From Rallus limicola (lineage: Eukaryota > Chordata > Aves > Gruiformes > Rallidae), in assembly GCA_022605955.1 (NCBI GenBank), contig JAKCOZ010000001.1, forward strand, positions 15,864,146 through 15,928,145: a DNA stretch of 64,000 nucleotides. The letters run 5' to 3'. Below, one piece after another: positions 52,241-64,000 of this stretch (within the stretch, counting starts at the first letter, position 1; each line of letters begins with the position of its first letter). The notes under the pieces were generated by a model that was not told where the DNA came from, did no database searches, and was given only the letters and a program-made list of their open reading frames with translations. Made by a program: the position numbers and the translations under genes.

Positions 52241-55200
52241 GCACTCCTCGTTTTGCGGGAGGGAGGCAAGGCGAGGTGGAGATGTGCAATAAGCTGCCAT
52301 GCCCAGCGACATCTAGGAAGTTTTACTGCGGTGCCAGAAATAGAACCTGCATCTGCTGACTCCGATCCTGCGCCCCAACCGCAAAAGCTGCCTTTTCTTA
52401 ATTCAACTTTTCCCTGCCTTCTTCCTCATCAGGCTCATCTTTGGAAAGAAAAACAAAGCCAAGCCGTGTCAAACCAACCCAACCCGATCTGAAACACCTC
52501 CATCACCACCCTGCTCGAGTGGCACTGCTATGAACACGCTGAAACACACACGTGGGACCTCACCCTTTGCAGCCAAGAGCTAACGCGAGGTCAAAAGGAA
52601 GCAGAACCAGAGTACACCCTTCCTTGTGATTTGATGGGAAATTAGAAAAACAGCACATTAAAAACAAAGCATCGGTGCCAACGCCCCTCCAGCCCGCCAT
52701 TTGTCAGATGGGTGAGGTGGGCAGCTTGCTGGGGAGAAGGGAGGAAGCGGCTCTGTTGAGCTGCCACTGCCTGTTCTCCCCAGCAGAGCTTGAGGCAGCC
52801 CCGTGGGGATGTATAAGAGTCTGCCCGGCAGACTGATCTCCTGCCTGCTCCCCTCATCTTACCTAGCTGGCACTGGAGAGGGCTTCCCTAGGAAAGGGCT
52901 GTCCTAATTTTGAGTTTTAAGGCCAAGATGGAGACAGTCTCTGAGCTCAGGCGAAGAGACAGCATTAGTGAAGGGGAATTTTCCCCACTGCAAACTCAGC
53001 TAGAAGGATCACTAAAGACAGCCAGAGGTCAGCTGGATTCAGAGGTGCCTCGGGAGTATTGCAGAAGTACTGAGAGAAAGGAATGAGGATGGAGGAGGAA
53101 AAAACCCAACATGGTAACTGAGGTTTTCACCATATGAGGGACATAATTTTATGGTAGAACACACTACCACACCAGCACAAGTCCTTGAGGACACCAAAAG
53201 GCTCCATCTTGATGACTGCAATAGCACATCGGTGGGAACACACTGGCAAGACAACAACATCCCCATCTCTGTGGGTCTGGGATGAAGTTGCTCACCCACA
53301 GGACGATGGTCTCCAGCACAGCCATGGGTCCCTAGCAGAAAACTGGCAGCTCATACATCCCCAGGGAGAATTTGGCAGCTGTGACTCAATTTGCATCAAG
53401 TCCACGACTGCTTTTTTTTTTTTTTCTTTTTTTGTTTTTTGAGAGGGCTAGCAAGTGACAGCATTAGCCTTGCTTGTGTGGGTGATTTCAGCTCTGGGAG
53501 TATAAATCCTATTAGGTATGGGGAGCAATCACGGATTCATTTCCCCCAGTCAGTGAACACCCATCACAGAAGAGGTGGTTGGTACTAATGGGAAGAAAGC
53601 ACCACTATTTTGGACCTTTGCTTGCAAAACATTATCCCTTTGCTTCAAATATTATCCCCAGGGCGGCTTGAAGACAGCCAGGACTCTTCCATGTTAATGT
53701 GATAAAAGTAAAAGCTTACAGGCTCACCCAGAGATTGCAAATGTGCAGGAACATCAGACCACAAATCTAGAGGCAGAGTAACCTCCCTGTACACAGAGCA
53801 GCAGCTGCAATGCCATAGCTCCCCGGTCCTGTGACAAACAGTGTTTGCCATGCTGAGAGCTCCTAACTAGAAAGACAGGCTCCCACAGCCTCCCTGGAGG
53901 TGTTTACCCTCTGTTAGGCCCTGTGAAGATTGGGGGGGGGAGGATTTTAGCTTCGCCTTTCAATCTTTGTGTGAGGAAAGACAAGGTTTCACTCTTCCTC
54001 CCCAAGCCAACCCCAGAGCAGAAGGATGCAGAAGGTTGTTGTTTCAGCACGTGCCAGTCTGTTACCAGATGCAATATGCATGCTGGTACCTCCCTCACCC
54101 AGCGCAGCCCTATCTGTACTGTGTATGTGGTTTTGGGTTTGTGGACCCAGGCAGCAGAAATCTTTTTTTAAATTATTTTTTTATGGTATTATGTGTGGTG
54201 ATGGCACCAGACCAAGGCTGTATTTAGGCTTGAGCGTAGGGTCCAAGCACCCGCTTTATGATTTACTTAGCCATCATACTCTCTCCAAAAGGTAACACTC
54301 CCCCAACCCTTTGGCTCTGTTTTACATAAAAGGAACAGAGGATTAGAAAAATTATTTGATTTACTGGAGACCAAAGAGAGAGGCTGTAATAGGAGAGAAA
54401 TTTGACTGGATCTTGAATTAGAACCCATTGCTGTCTCCGTAGAGGTTCTTCTCTGCTTTGCATACTTCAGTCTGAGACATGCTGGACAAGCTCCCTTGGG
54501 ATAAGGAGTCATTTTTAGCCCAATTCCTTACAGGAATGAAGCTCTCGCAATCATGTTGTCTATCTGCCTGTCTATCAGCCGCCCACGATACAGTTTGAAT
54601 CCACCGGCCAATTTCAAGCGAACCCGGCAGCAAGGAAGGGATCTCACAGCAAAGCAATTTGGGTGAGCTCTGCAATGAGCAGAAATAGGGGAAGGAAGAG
54701 ACGGAGAAAGCAAAGTGTGTCCCTGCGGGCCATGGGGCAGCTGAACACTGCTCCTGGTGTGTGAAGCTTCCTGCTTCTCTCCCCGTGGTGAGAGAGAAGG
54801 ATTGAGCTCAGGGCATGACACATGGGGCCAGGAAGGAGCTGAGCACACTGCAGAGATGTAATGGGCGTGCAGCAACCCCAGGCACAAATGTGGCAGAGGT
54901 CGTTGGTCCTGCCGCTGGCAGAGCACCTTCTGCTCTGTGCGCTCCCTAAAACCCCCTGGCTCCTCCTCTAGGACAGCAGCCAATTAATATATTTCAATGA
55001 GTTAACCTTAAATGGTCTAAAAATCCAAACCCCTGCATGTAAATGGATTCTGATGGAAGAAGTGAGATGAAACACTGCCCAGCCACAACTCAGCCCTCAG
55101 CTCAGCTTGTCTGCAAACCATGGCACTTCTGTGTGTGAGCCTGAAGTCAAGGTGACAATTTGCACCTCCCCATGCCATGCTACTTGCCTTGCTAGGTGCA

Positions 55201-58200
55201 AGGCTTTGAAGCAAACCAGTATCCTGTGTGGGGTTTTAGGTTTTAGTGGCCAGGATCTACAACATGGCTCTATTTTCTTCCTCTTGGGCGGCACCAAATT
55301 GTGGGTGGCATGGGCAAGAGCCTCCACGCAGGGTGTCAAGTGTGTGCTGGGTAGCTCCAGCCTGCCAGCCAAAGGCTGAGGGTGGAAAAGTGCTTCTCCA
55401 TCATTTCTAGGTGAACCTGATGTATATCCAAGGGGCTGTGTCTAAGGGTTTACTGCTATGGAAAGAGGTAACTCTTCCAGTCCCTTCCCTAAGAGGCATT
55501 ATAAACACTTTCCGCACGGTTGCTATGATGGGATCTGTTTTTCAGCATGTGGCTATTGCTGATAAGCAATTCCTGGGCTCCCTGCATGCAAGTGATTGGA
55601 CATTCGGTTAACTTCCTCACATTGAGTTACAGAGCCCAGTAAACGGTTACAGCGCCCAACTTTCACTGTTGCCCTTTCCTCAGAGGATCACCAAAAGGTC
55701 ACCTTTCCCCCCCTGCTCTTTGGGATTACAGTCCTTTTAACGCCCTTTCGAAAACAAAGTCCTCCTTTGAGCCAACCAGTCCTGAAATCCGATGCCCTTG
55801 TTCATTTTGCACTGCTGGTGGCAGAGAGTCGAGTGACAAAGTGTCATTTCTGTCCTCAGCCACAAGGTAAATGGCATAAGACGATGATATTTATCCCTTC
55901 CTTGAGTGGTCTGAGATCAGGAAAAAAACATAGATTACAGTTGCTGGCAGTCCCCACTTCCATTAATGAGGCTGTAGCAAGTTACAAGTGCTGGTACAAA
56001 TACTGGGGACTAAGCATTTAACAGGAGACGCCCAGAAAAGATGCCTTGTGTGTAATGGCAACAAACAGATGCCTTTAAACTTGCACTGGCCTTAAGTAAC
56101 GTAAAACTTTGCCAGATAAGGATTGTTTGCTCTCACTTAGGGGTTTCTGGCAGCCCAGCTCCTTGGATTATTTGCTGAAATGCGTTTGGCTTTTTTTCAG
56201 TTCGCGGTCTTAAAGGCAAAGCGATCGAGTTTCCTCCTCATCTCCTACTGCAGAGGGTAGCAGAAAAACTTTGTGGGTAGCGTGGAAAATCTGATCTTCC
56301 CATATCTGGGAGGACAAAGCAGGGTGGCAGCCTTGGCGTGGTTGCCCGAGGCGGTGGGCACAGAGGTGAGGGTGTCAGCTGGCACCAGTGTCCTGCCTGG
56401 CTCAGGTCACCCCACTTGTAGCTGCTAACGCTGTGCCCCTCCAGCACCATAAATAAACAAATAAATCTTAAGCATGGGGTGTATTTCAGTGCATGGTTTC
56501 AGACCACTGGATGTGTTGGAGTTTCCATCACTTCCTCTAAGAACAACTGAAATATAAATAACAGCAAGTCACTGGTGGCTTGTCAGAAGGGTGAAGAAGT
56601 TGAGCAAAAAAATTCAACCTTGCAGCAGCAAAGTATGTTACTAGATACGTTTGATAAAAACCTCACCATGCAGTCAAGAAAAAGCACATGGAGAAGCAGC
56701 TTCAGAGGCATTTCTGCAGCAAGGCAGATAAGGTCTCTATCAGCAATTGCATGTAAGCAATGGAGGGCACTGGGAGCCCTGGTGTCACTGGGGGTTTCTA
56801 TTCTGGATCACCTCAGTGTGTTCCTGGCTAGGAGCTTTCTGCTATCTTCCCTTCAGGAGCAACTGCAAACAGCAAGGGAGAATGTCACCTGCCTTGACAC
56901 TAGCTTAGGTGGGCCTGCACCCTCCAGATTTCAGGGTGTCAGTACCTACCAGCTTTCCCAGTGATGGATGCATGAGCCAACAAGCCATCACCGCTTGGCT
57001 TTGGAAATCGCATAAACCAGGCGATTTTAAATTTTTTATTTTTCCAGTTTGTAGAATTGGCCCAAAGAAAGATAAAGGAGAAATCAAATGGAACACATCT
57101 CTGTGAGTGATGCAATGGTGGGGCATGGAAGGACTCAGGGTGCACAGATTCGTGTGCAGCAGCCCTCCCCTGTGGGTGCACAGAGCTGCTGGTGTGGTCA
57201 AGGAGAAGAGGGTGTCCTCTGGGAGGGAGGCAGTTTGCTCCTTTCTCCAAGGGCTGAGATTTACTCTTCACACTTAAGAGTGTTAATTTGATCTTGCAGA
57301 CATAATTATCACTACATGAAGGGGGAAAAAAGAAACTGCACCACACTTCCCTCTCCTCCTCACACCCAACATCCCTTGGCTAACACTTGCCAGCCCCGCT
57401 TCAAGCCCCAATTTGTGGTGCTGCAGACACTTACGCTGTGTTTCTCCCCACTTAACCAGGCTCAGGTCAAAATAACCCACCTCTCTGCTTCTCTGAGCCT
57501 GCTGCCTCCCCATCGTGTGAGCCTCTCACATCTCACCTTACTGCAGTCCTGGCTGGGAGCTCCCAAGGGAGGGCTGAGAAGTACCGTGGGGAAGGCAGGG
57601 GCACCAAAGGAGTTTTTCTCATTTGTCACTTGGGTATAGTTTCCAAATCCCCTACAAGAGAGCTGTGTCTACACATCAGAAAAGGGAGCCCTGGTCCCAC
57701 AAGGATGCCAAGGGGAAAGACAAGGCCAGTGCATGGTGTCCCCAGCCTTATTGGCCTCAATATTCACACCAGGGCCTCTTCCAGACCTGACTTTCAGCAT
57801 CTTCATGTCCCATTGCTCACCAGATATGGTGTCTCCAGGCACATCATTCCTTCCCAGCAGTGTCCCAGGCAATAAGCACAGCCAAAAGAGGGATATATTG
57901 AGAAGCGCTTCTTTCAAAGGCCCATCCAGTGCAGCAGCAGCTCTGTACTTAGAGTCACTTTAGCAGCATGGGAGTGAAGGAAAATGGCACGTTGATGTGT
58001 TTTGTCTGGTGGCCACGGTCTGCAGAGTTTTGTTTGATTTTGTTGTTTTCTTTCACTCCAGATGAATCTTCACCTCCATCAGCTCCTCTGGTGCCCCCGA
58101 TGCTGCTGATGCCAGCCACGTCCAGTGCCCACAGAGGAGGAAAGGCCCCAGTGCTGCCGAGCAGGTCTGAGCCCCCAGACTCTGACCCGCAGCCGGGAGC

Positions 58201-60744
58201 CGATCTCAGTGTTAACCACAGCAGGCAGATACTGGGGCAGAATGAGACCTGGGGTAATGCGGGAAGATGCGATTGGACTGGATGTGGCCAAATCCCAGAG
58301 CCCATATCCTCCCCGTTACATGAAGCCTGAGTTAGAGCAAAGCACTCACATGTTACTGCAGCTCGGCTGCTTAGCCACAAAGCCACAGAACAAGTGACAT
58401 GCTCTCAGCCCCTGCCATCAGAGGGGTGTGGAGTCACTGGGGGAGCAAGCATGTGAGAAAGCAAAGGGGGGGATGGCACACAGCGCAACCAACCACAGAA
58501 AGTTCGCTGTGGCTACTGCGAAGCACGCTTAACTGATGGGCTTAAAGTGCTCGTCAGCAGCACAGAGCACAGGAGAGATTTGCTATCTGGCACCCAGGAA
58601 GGCATTCTGGGCATTTTCTGCGGGGGTTGGGGCTGCTGGCCAAGACCAGGTGGGATCATCTCAGCCGGTGGATTTTCTCCTGCTTTCTGTTGCATGCAGG
58701 TGTCCCCAACGCCTCTGAACTTTTCCTCCCATGGGTCAAACGTGGGGGATCCATATCAAACCACAGCCATTCCCATCAACTTGCAGAATTGCCCCTGGGA
58801 TGGCGTTTTCCAGAGGCTACTTTGAAATAATCCCCATGGAGTGATTCTCACCACAGCCTCCCTGACACCATGTCCCTGCCTTGTCAGTCTCAGGTGAGGC
58901 ACCAGTCCAGCTACCCCTGCCGCTTTCCCTCCCCTCATAGCCCTTGATGCTGATCTAAGCTTTCCTCAATTCAGCATCTTTTTCAGCATCTTTTCTTGCC
59001 TAATCAAGATTACATCTGTGGAAAAGCCACAGGCTGGACTTTAACCCACCCACCCATCTGTAGACATGGTGAGTGGATTTGGGGAGGAGATGAGGGCAGG
59101 ACCAGGAGCACTGTAACCCCACCCCCTCATGGTTGGTTCATACTGTGGCTGACCACCCCTGTGAGCACAGTGGGCACTGCTACCCCTGCCTTCCCTCATC
59201 CAGCCCAGACACAGGCAAAGGCACCATGGGATTTGCAGCCGAATGAGTTAAAATGCTACTGAGTGAATGCACTTTGACTGAGGTTGGATTGATTTCCCCA
59301 GCCTCTGCAACTGATACAAGCATGTCCAGCCAGGGAATTGTAAAGTAAACAGGCTTGAAACCAATTTCATTGCAACCAGCACCAGCTGCATACGTTGATA
59401 AGGCCTTTGATAACATTGCAGAGAGGAGTTATTGATGGACAGGGCCATCTCTCACTGCTGGCAGAAGGGAGCTGGGGGCAGGTACCAGCAAGTGCCTACA
59501 GCACCTGAAAGTCTTCCCTTGCGAGTAGTGAGCAACCAGGGGAGACCTGTGCCCCATGCCCTGTGCAGTGGTCAGGACAGGGAGGGAGACCTCAGCCTGT
59601 CCCACAAGGTCTTGGTGAGCCACTTGCTTCGTCCCTGCTTGCACCTGGGTCATATTGATTCACCTATGGTTCCTCCATCCAGGAGAAGATAGAGATGTGG
59701 AGCAGAGGGACATCCTGGAAGGACAACAGCTGCCTGTCCCTTCAAAGGGGACTCCAAGGTGGGGGCTGTCATTTATGTGTGGGAAGTGGCAACTCCAACA
59801 CGTGCACCATTTGCTCTCCTCTTGTGTGTCTGCTGGTCAGCCCCTCACCTTATTTTATTGCACCTTTCTGAAGTACCTGTGAGATCCAGAGGCTTATCAA
59901 AGCATCCCAGAAAGAACCCTCTTGGGAGGGGTGACAAGCACAGGTGGGAAGACCAATGGGACCACCATCAGCAGGACTGCCCTGACACCCTACCCAACCT
60001 CTTATTTGGCAAGATTTGGCTGCATTGGCTTAACCCTGGCTGCAGTGACTGAACGACACGGCTGAGGTGTGAACCAGATCGGCTCTCCTGGGCTCATTAA
60101 TCTAGCTAAACCATTAAACCCTTCTTGGGGTGACAGCTTATTGCAGGGTTAGTGAGATCACGCAGTAGCGAGCTGCTCTCTATGCCCAGCCTAGCATGCT
60201 CTTGCAAAGAGCCACCATCCATGGCTTTACAGGGGCTTTGCACACCCCTCCAGCTCACTGGGGAGCTGTGAGCAGGCACGAGACCTCTATGGAGATTTAC
60301 TCATCGTCCAAGCCAGGACAGATTCCTGGTAGCCCAGAAATGCAAAATTAGGAGAACAACCTGAAAGCAAAACGAGACCTGGAAATGATGCCTGAAGGTC
60401 TGATGGTATTTGAGCTGCCTGCAGCTGAGCGGGGGTTAAAAGGTAACCCAGCCCTGTCACCACAAGCTCCCCTCCAGCAGGCTCAGCCTCCTCATGGCCA
60501 CTTTCAAAATGATTGGTCCAGCCTCTCTGTAACCAGCTCTGCTCAAGTGACTCAGGTTAGCTGTGACCATATCATCAGCCAGGCTTTGCTTGCCCAGTTC
60601 CTGTTGCCTGTGCCGAGGGCTTTGTAGGACATGGGAGGATGCTGTGTTTTTTTGTGTGAGCACAGCTGCCAGCAGATCAAGTCCTGCGGGTTGGTTGGGG
60701 TTGCAGAGGAGCCTTTGGTAGGTGTGCACGCTCCAAAGTGCTAC
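52241..60744. other. Intergenic upstream of MGAT3
   Basis: I recognise no coding exon, RNA gene or mobile element. A T-rich tract lies at 53,412-53,440 and a G9 run near 53,932. Open frames are short and without recognisable domains. Distal MGAT3 regulatory elements may lie here, but nothing in the sequence proves it. Confidence 0.6.
53412..53440 (+). repeat. T-rich simple repeat
   Basis: T14, C, T7, G, T6 in sequence. A simple T-rich tract with no linked mobile element visible. Confidence 0.85.
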
Positions 60745-61000
60745 ACAGAATCACAGACTTACAAGGTTGGAAAAGACCTTGAAGATTATCAGGTCCAACC
60801 ATTCCTGTCCTATGCTAAACCATATCCCTAAGTACCTCATCTACCCTTTTTTTAAACCCATCCAGGGATGGTGACTCAGCCCCTTCCCTGGGCAGCCTGT
60901 TCACATCCTGACAACTCTTTCAGTAAAAAATTTTTTCCTAACATCTGATATGAACCTGCCCTGGCACAGCTTCATGCCATTTCCCCTTGCCCTATGTCCT
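60745..61000 (-). mobile_element. CR1 LINE 3'-end fragment
   Basis: This is a reverse-complement CR1 3' end: it starts cacagaatcacagacttaca, followed by gttggaaaagaccttgaaga, ccagggatggtgactcag, ggcagcctgttcac and cctaacatctgat. It belongs to the same subfamily as the copy at 240-480 and stops matching at about the same internal point, so both are similarly 5' truncated. It has no coding capacity. Confidence 0.9.
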
Positions 61001-64000
61001 CACTCCATACCACCCCTTCCTCCTCTGGATGTGGTGCTGGAATTAAATGGCATACCTGGGAGTACCCTTGGGGTAGCAACACCCAAGTAGGTGCTGCATG
61101 TTCCCTTTCTTACTTGTCCCGGAAGGAGGGCATACCTGGCTGGGAGCTGGTGGGATCTGGTGGGGATGAACTGGGGGTCGGGACAGCAGAAAGCGCTCTG
61201 TACAACTCCCAGCCCTCTGGGTGCCACACACACCAGCACCACTGCTGCAGGGCCAAGGGGACACTGAGGTGCTTTCCAAGCCCAAGGTCTTATCGCCAAA
61301 ACCTCCTGAGTTTGCAGAGGGCTGTGTGCTTTCCTCTGTGGTGGTCTTGCCCTCCCTGTAGAAGGGCTGTGAGGTTTGAGGAGAGAGAGGTGACAGCACC
61401 ACTGAGGCACGTGGCCTGACCACGTGGCCTGACTGGGTGTCACAGCAGAAGAGGGGGCTGCTATCATCTTCGGAGGCCATGTAACTTTAGCTCTGAGCTG
61501 TTCCCATTTGTCTTTGCTTCTTGCATGTTGTGAATAGATATTAGCTCAGGCTCAATGGGCTCCACACAGGTCTTGGAACTAGATGATTCAAGCTGGGATT
61601 TGTTCTGTATTCTCAGGTTTCACATGTTTTCTTTAGCTGCTTTTTAATTGTGGGGTTTTCCTTTTTGTTTGGTGAGATGTTCTACCCAGGTGCAGCTCCC
61701 CTGCAGCTGTAAATATCCCAAATAAATCCCACTCCTGGACTGTGCAAGGGTGACAAGGAAATGCTCTACAATGTAACAGGTTAGGTTTTTATCATGGCTC
61801 TTCATCTGCAAAGCCACTGGGAATGTGTCCACAGAAAATGTCTGGTGCTGGTCTGGGAAACAATGTACAATGTCAGCAGAGGCCTAGAGAGAGGAGTGTA
61901 ACATGGTTAAACAAAGCCTGGCTTGGGTTTAGCTCACCTTTATTTCCACCTTGAACCAGCAAACCTCTCCTCTGAATGCAGCTGAGCTGGGGCCTGCTGC
62001 AGATGAGAAACAAGATTCTCCTTGCTTTCTGAGCTGCCTCATCTTCTGCGGGTCAGTCCTGACAGGCTGCAGTAACCCCCGGGCTGTTTTATACATCCTG
62101 AGCCACAAGAGGCCAGGAAGAGGCTGGCGGCCAAAAATGAGGTGGTCTGGTTCTACATGTACCTGTCAAACCTCATGTAATTAATTTCCATTTCCTGCTG
62201 TTTCCTGCCCTGACAGCCTCTTGTCCCTACCAGCTGCAGCAATTGTGTTTGGGTCACAGAGCAGGAGAGGGGCTGGTGGGTATCTCCAAGCGGGGTCCTG
62301 TATTTGGAGGACCCACACCTCCAAACCAGCACCTTTTCTATCTGGAAGTTGGTGTTGGAAGGCCTCCTGCCCAGAGAGGGGTCTTGTACCTGGGAGACAA
62401 GGATGCTCAGGAGAGACAGTGACTCCTTGCCTTGGCTGTTGTCCTGTGCCAGGGGCATCACTGCTCTGTCCCTGCTTGCCACAGGGTGGGAAAAGCAGTT
62501 ATACACGTTATGTGCACTCCTTGCAAGGTGACAGCAGTGTGTCTGGGCCACCAGTCCCAGCCTCACATCGCTGCATGGGGTCTAAACCGCATCCTGGAGC
62601 CTGCTGAGGACTTGTCCCGGCACGTACAGGTGTTCCCAGCACTGGAAGACCTTTGGGAGGGACTGGTTTGACAGGCCACTCCTGCCTTTTCCTAACTCCC
62701 CCTCCCAAATTCATCTTGCCGCGGGCTGCCCCATCTAGCAGAGGCTCCAGAGCTGGGTTTCCTCACTGTACTATGCACCATCAGCCAAGGGTGAAACTGT
62801 TCAATGAATCATCGCTCTTCTTCTTCTTGGGGCTGTTCTAACATCATCCAACATGGTAACACAAATGCCTGGGGGAGTGAAGGTCGGTCCCATCCCCATG
62901 GGTCACCCCAGTGCCACCCGTGCGATTGCTTTCAGCTTGGGAAATCATGTCTGCAGTAGAGTGAGATGCATTTCTGAGGTGCTGGGGGGGGGGCTATGTA
63001 GTCCCTTGCTTTACCCACCCTTGCTGCTGTGCCTCTGTGCAGAAGGAAGCCCCCTGAGGGAGGTGCTGAGCAAGGAGGGCTCTGCATCCCCACACGCCTG
63101 CAGTGCCCTTGTCATCCCACTGGATCCCAGCTGATGGATAGCTGCAGGCAGCAAATTTGAGCAGCATCTTGGTGCCAATTTAAATAAATAAATTAGTGCA
63201 AATGCTTCACCCCACAGAATGGCATTTCATTCAGTTGTTCAAGGATCAAATACCTTTGGGATTCTTTGGGTCTCAATTTGCAGAAATATTTCTCTTTTGA
63301 GTGCTCTTTTATTTTTCTTTTTCCTTATTTAAACCTGTTTTTCCTGTAGCAAACAATCCTGGGAGGTGAACAGAGGCAGGCTTGAGATTTTGGTAAAGCT
63401 TTCCTCCAGACAGAAGATGGATCAGCAGACTCTATTTAAAAAGATGCTGAGGGACATTCCATGGTTCAGATTTAATTTGGGTCCCCCCCACCCCCAGCTG
63501 TCGGGTTGCTCACACAAAGCCCGTTGCTTGCACCCAAGGCCAAGCAGATGTGCTGGTGTCAAGGGGAAGTGCTCACCCACATGGGGCCAAGCAGCAGCTG
63601 TGGGAGCTACTGCCTCCCACCCAGCACCTTTAATGGGTCACGGGAACTGGAGGGTAGGAGGAACATGCATGTGTCCAAAATACCACAGATGCCTTAAGGA
63701 CAGAGCAAGCTTGGGCCTGGTGAATTTGCCTTTGGCAGGGGGGAAATCGCCAAGCTGGGGAGGAGGGCGAAGAGGTGATGTTCCCCCAGCTGCAACCCCC
63801 CCTGCTCTGCCCCTTATGCCTTTCTGAGAGCTTTTTGCCATGAGGGTTGCAAAGAAACCTCCTGGAGATGCTACGCAGGACACCTCAGAGCCTGGAAGAG
63901 CAGAACACAAATGGAAAGGGGCTGTTATTATTTTCTTTTTATTTTAAGCCAAACACCGGAATATTAAGGGATCTGATTTGTGGTGTTTGAACACCTGGGA
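61001..64000. other. Intergenic, no recognised gene
   Basis: Nothing coding is recognised to the right edge. By human synteny TAB1 would lie further right on the minus strand, but no TAB1 exon sequence is visible here. A 13-bp duplication with two E-boxes lies at 61,408-61,433 and a G10 run at 62,984-62,993. Confidence 0.55.
61408..61433. promoter_or_regulatory. Tandem E-box pair (13-bp duplication)
   Basis: The unit CACGTGGCCTGAC occurs twice in direct succession, placing two CACGTG E-boxes seven bases apart. Tandem E-boxes with six- or seven-base spacing are known CLOCK:BMAL1 target arrangements. Binding here is inferred. Confidence 0.45.

Noticed and set aside
51183..52492. Open frames of 368 codons (minus) and 388 codons (plus) over the 51-52 kb CpG island
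   Set aside because: Both strands are open at once, the products are P/R/A/G-rich with no domain, and AT-rich stop codons are rare in such sequence. A promoter and non-coding exon explain the region better.
52241..64000. Search for TAB1 exons expected by synteny
   Set aside because: No frame on either strand resembles the TAB1 phosphatase-like domain or its conserved C-terminal TAK1-binding segment, so TAB1 is taken to lie beyond the window.

Overview
The window reads as vertebrate, most likely bird, chromosomal DNA. The recognised genes are split by GT-AG introns and have CpG-island promoters. The only interspersed repeats I can name are CR1-type LINE pieces, which dominate avian genomes, and repeat density is low. 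The species cannot be told from the sequence alone.

Two protein-coding genes are certain, both on the minus strand. (1) MIEF1 (mitochondrial dynamics protein MiD51) runs from a CpG-island promoter near 20.7 kb down to a stop codon at 13,179. Four coding exons (18,729-18,586; 18,427-18,247; 15,367-15,105; 13,985-13,179) join in frame to 464 residues. A separate 5' leader exon carries an intact 70-codon upstream reading frame (20,259-20,047) for the LYR-motif microprotein known from the human MIEF1 mRNA, so the bicistronic design is kept. (2) MGAT3 (beta-1,4-mannosyl-glycoprotein 4-beta-N-acetylglucosaminyltransferase, GnT-III) has its whole coding sequence in one exon (35,120-33,612, 502 aa). 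A splice acceptor sits one base before the ATG. The probable non-coding first exon and promoter lie about 16 kb upstream in a CpG island at 51.2-52.2 kb.

Layout from left to right: a promoter-like GC-rich edge with CCAAT and E-box motifs (1-235); a CR1 fragment (240-480); about 9 kb with no recognised gene; the probable MIEF1 3' UTR (9.7-13.2 kb); MIEF1 with an antisense CR1 copy in its largest intron (16.9-17.9 kb); its CpG island (20.1-21.5 kb); about 7 kb intergenic with a 21-bp tandem repeat; the probable long MGAT3 3' UTR (28.4-33.6 kb); the MGAT3 coding exon; a 16.5-kb intron; the MGAT3 CpG island; then about 12 kb with no recognised gene and one more CR1 fragment (60.7-61.0 kb).

The MGAT3-MIEF1 order and shared orientation match the human 22q13.1 arrangement (TAB1-MGAT3-MIEF1-ATF4). 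On that basis ATF4 would be expected just beyond the left edge and TAB1 beyond the right edge; neither protein is visible here. The two genes work in unrelated pathways: N-glycan bisection in the Golgi (MGAT3), and Drp1 recruitment at the mitochondrial outer membrane plus mitochondrial translation (MIEF1 and its microprotein). I found no novel multi-gene system. The most interesting signals are regulatory: a CLOCK:BMAL1-style tandem E-box pair, paired CTCF-like cores and an RFX X-box at the MIEF1 promoter, and a G-quadruplex-prone tract in the MGAT3 intron.
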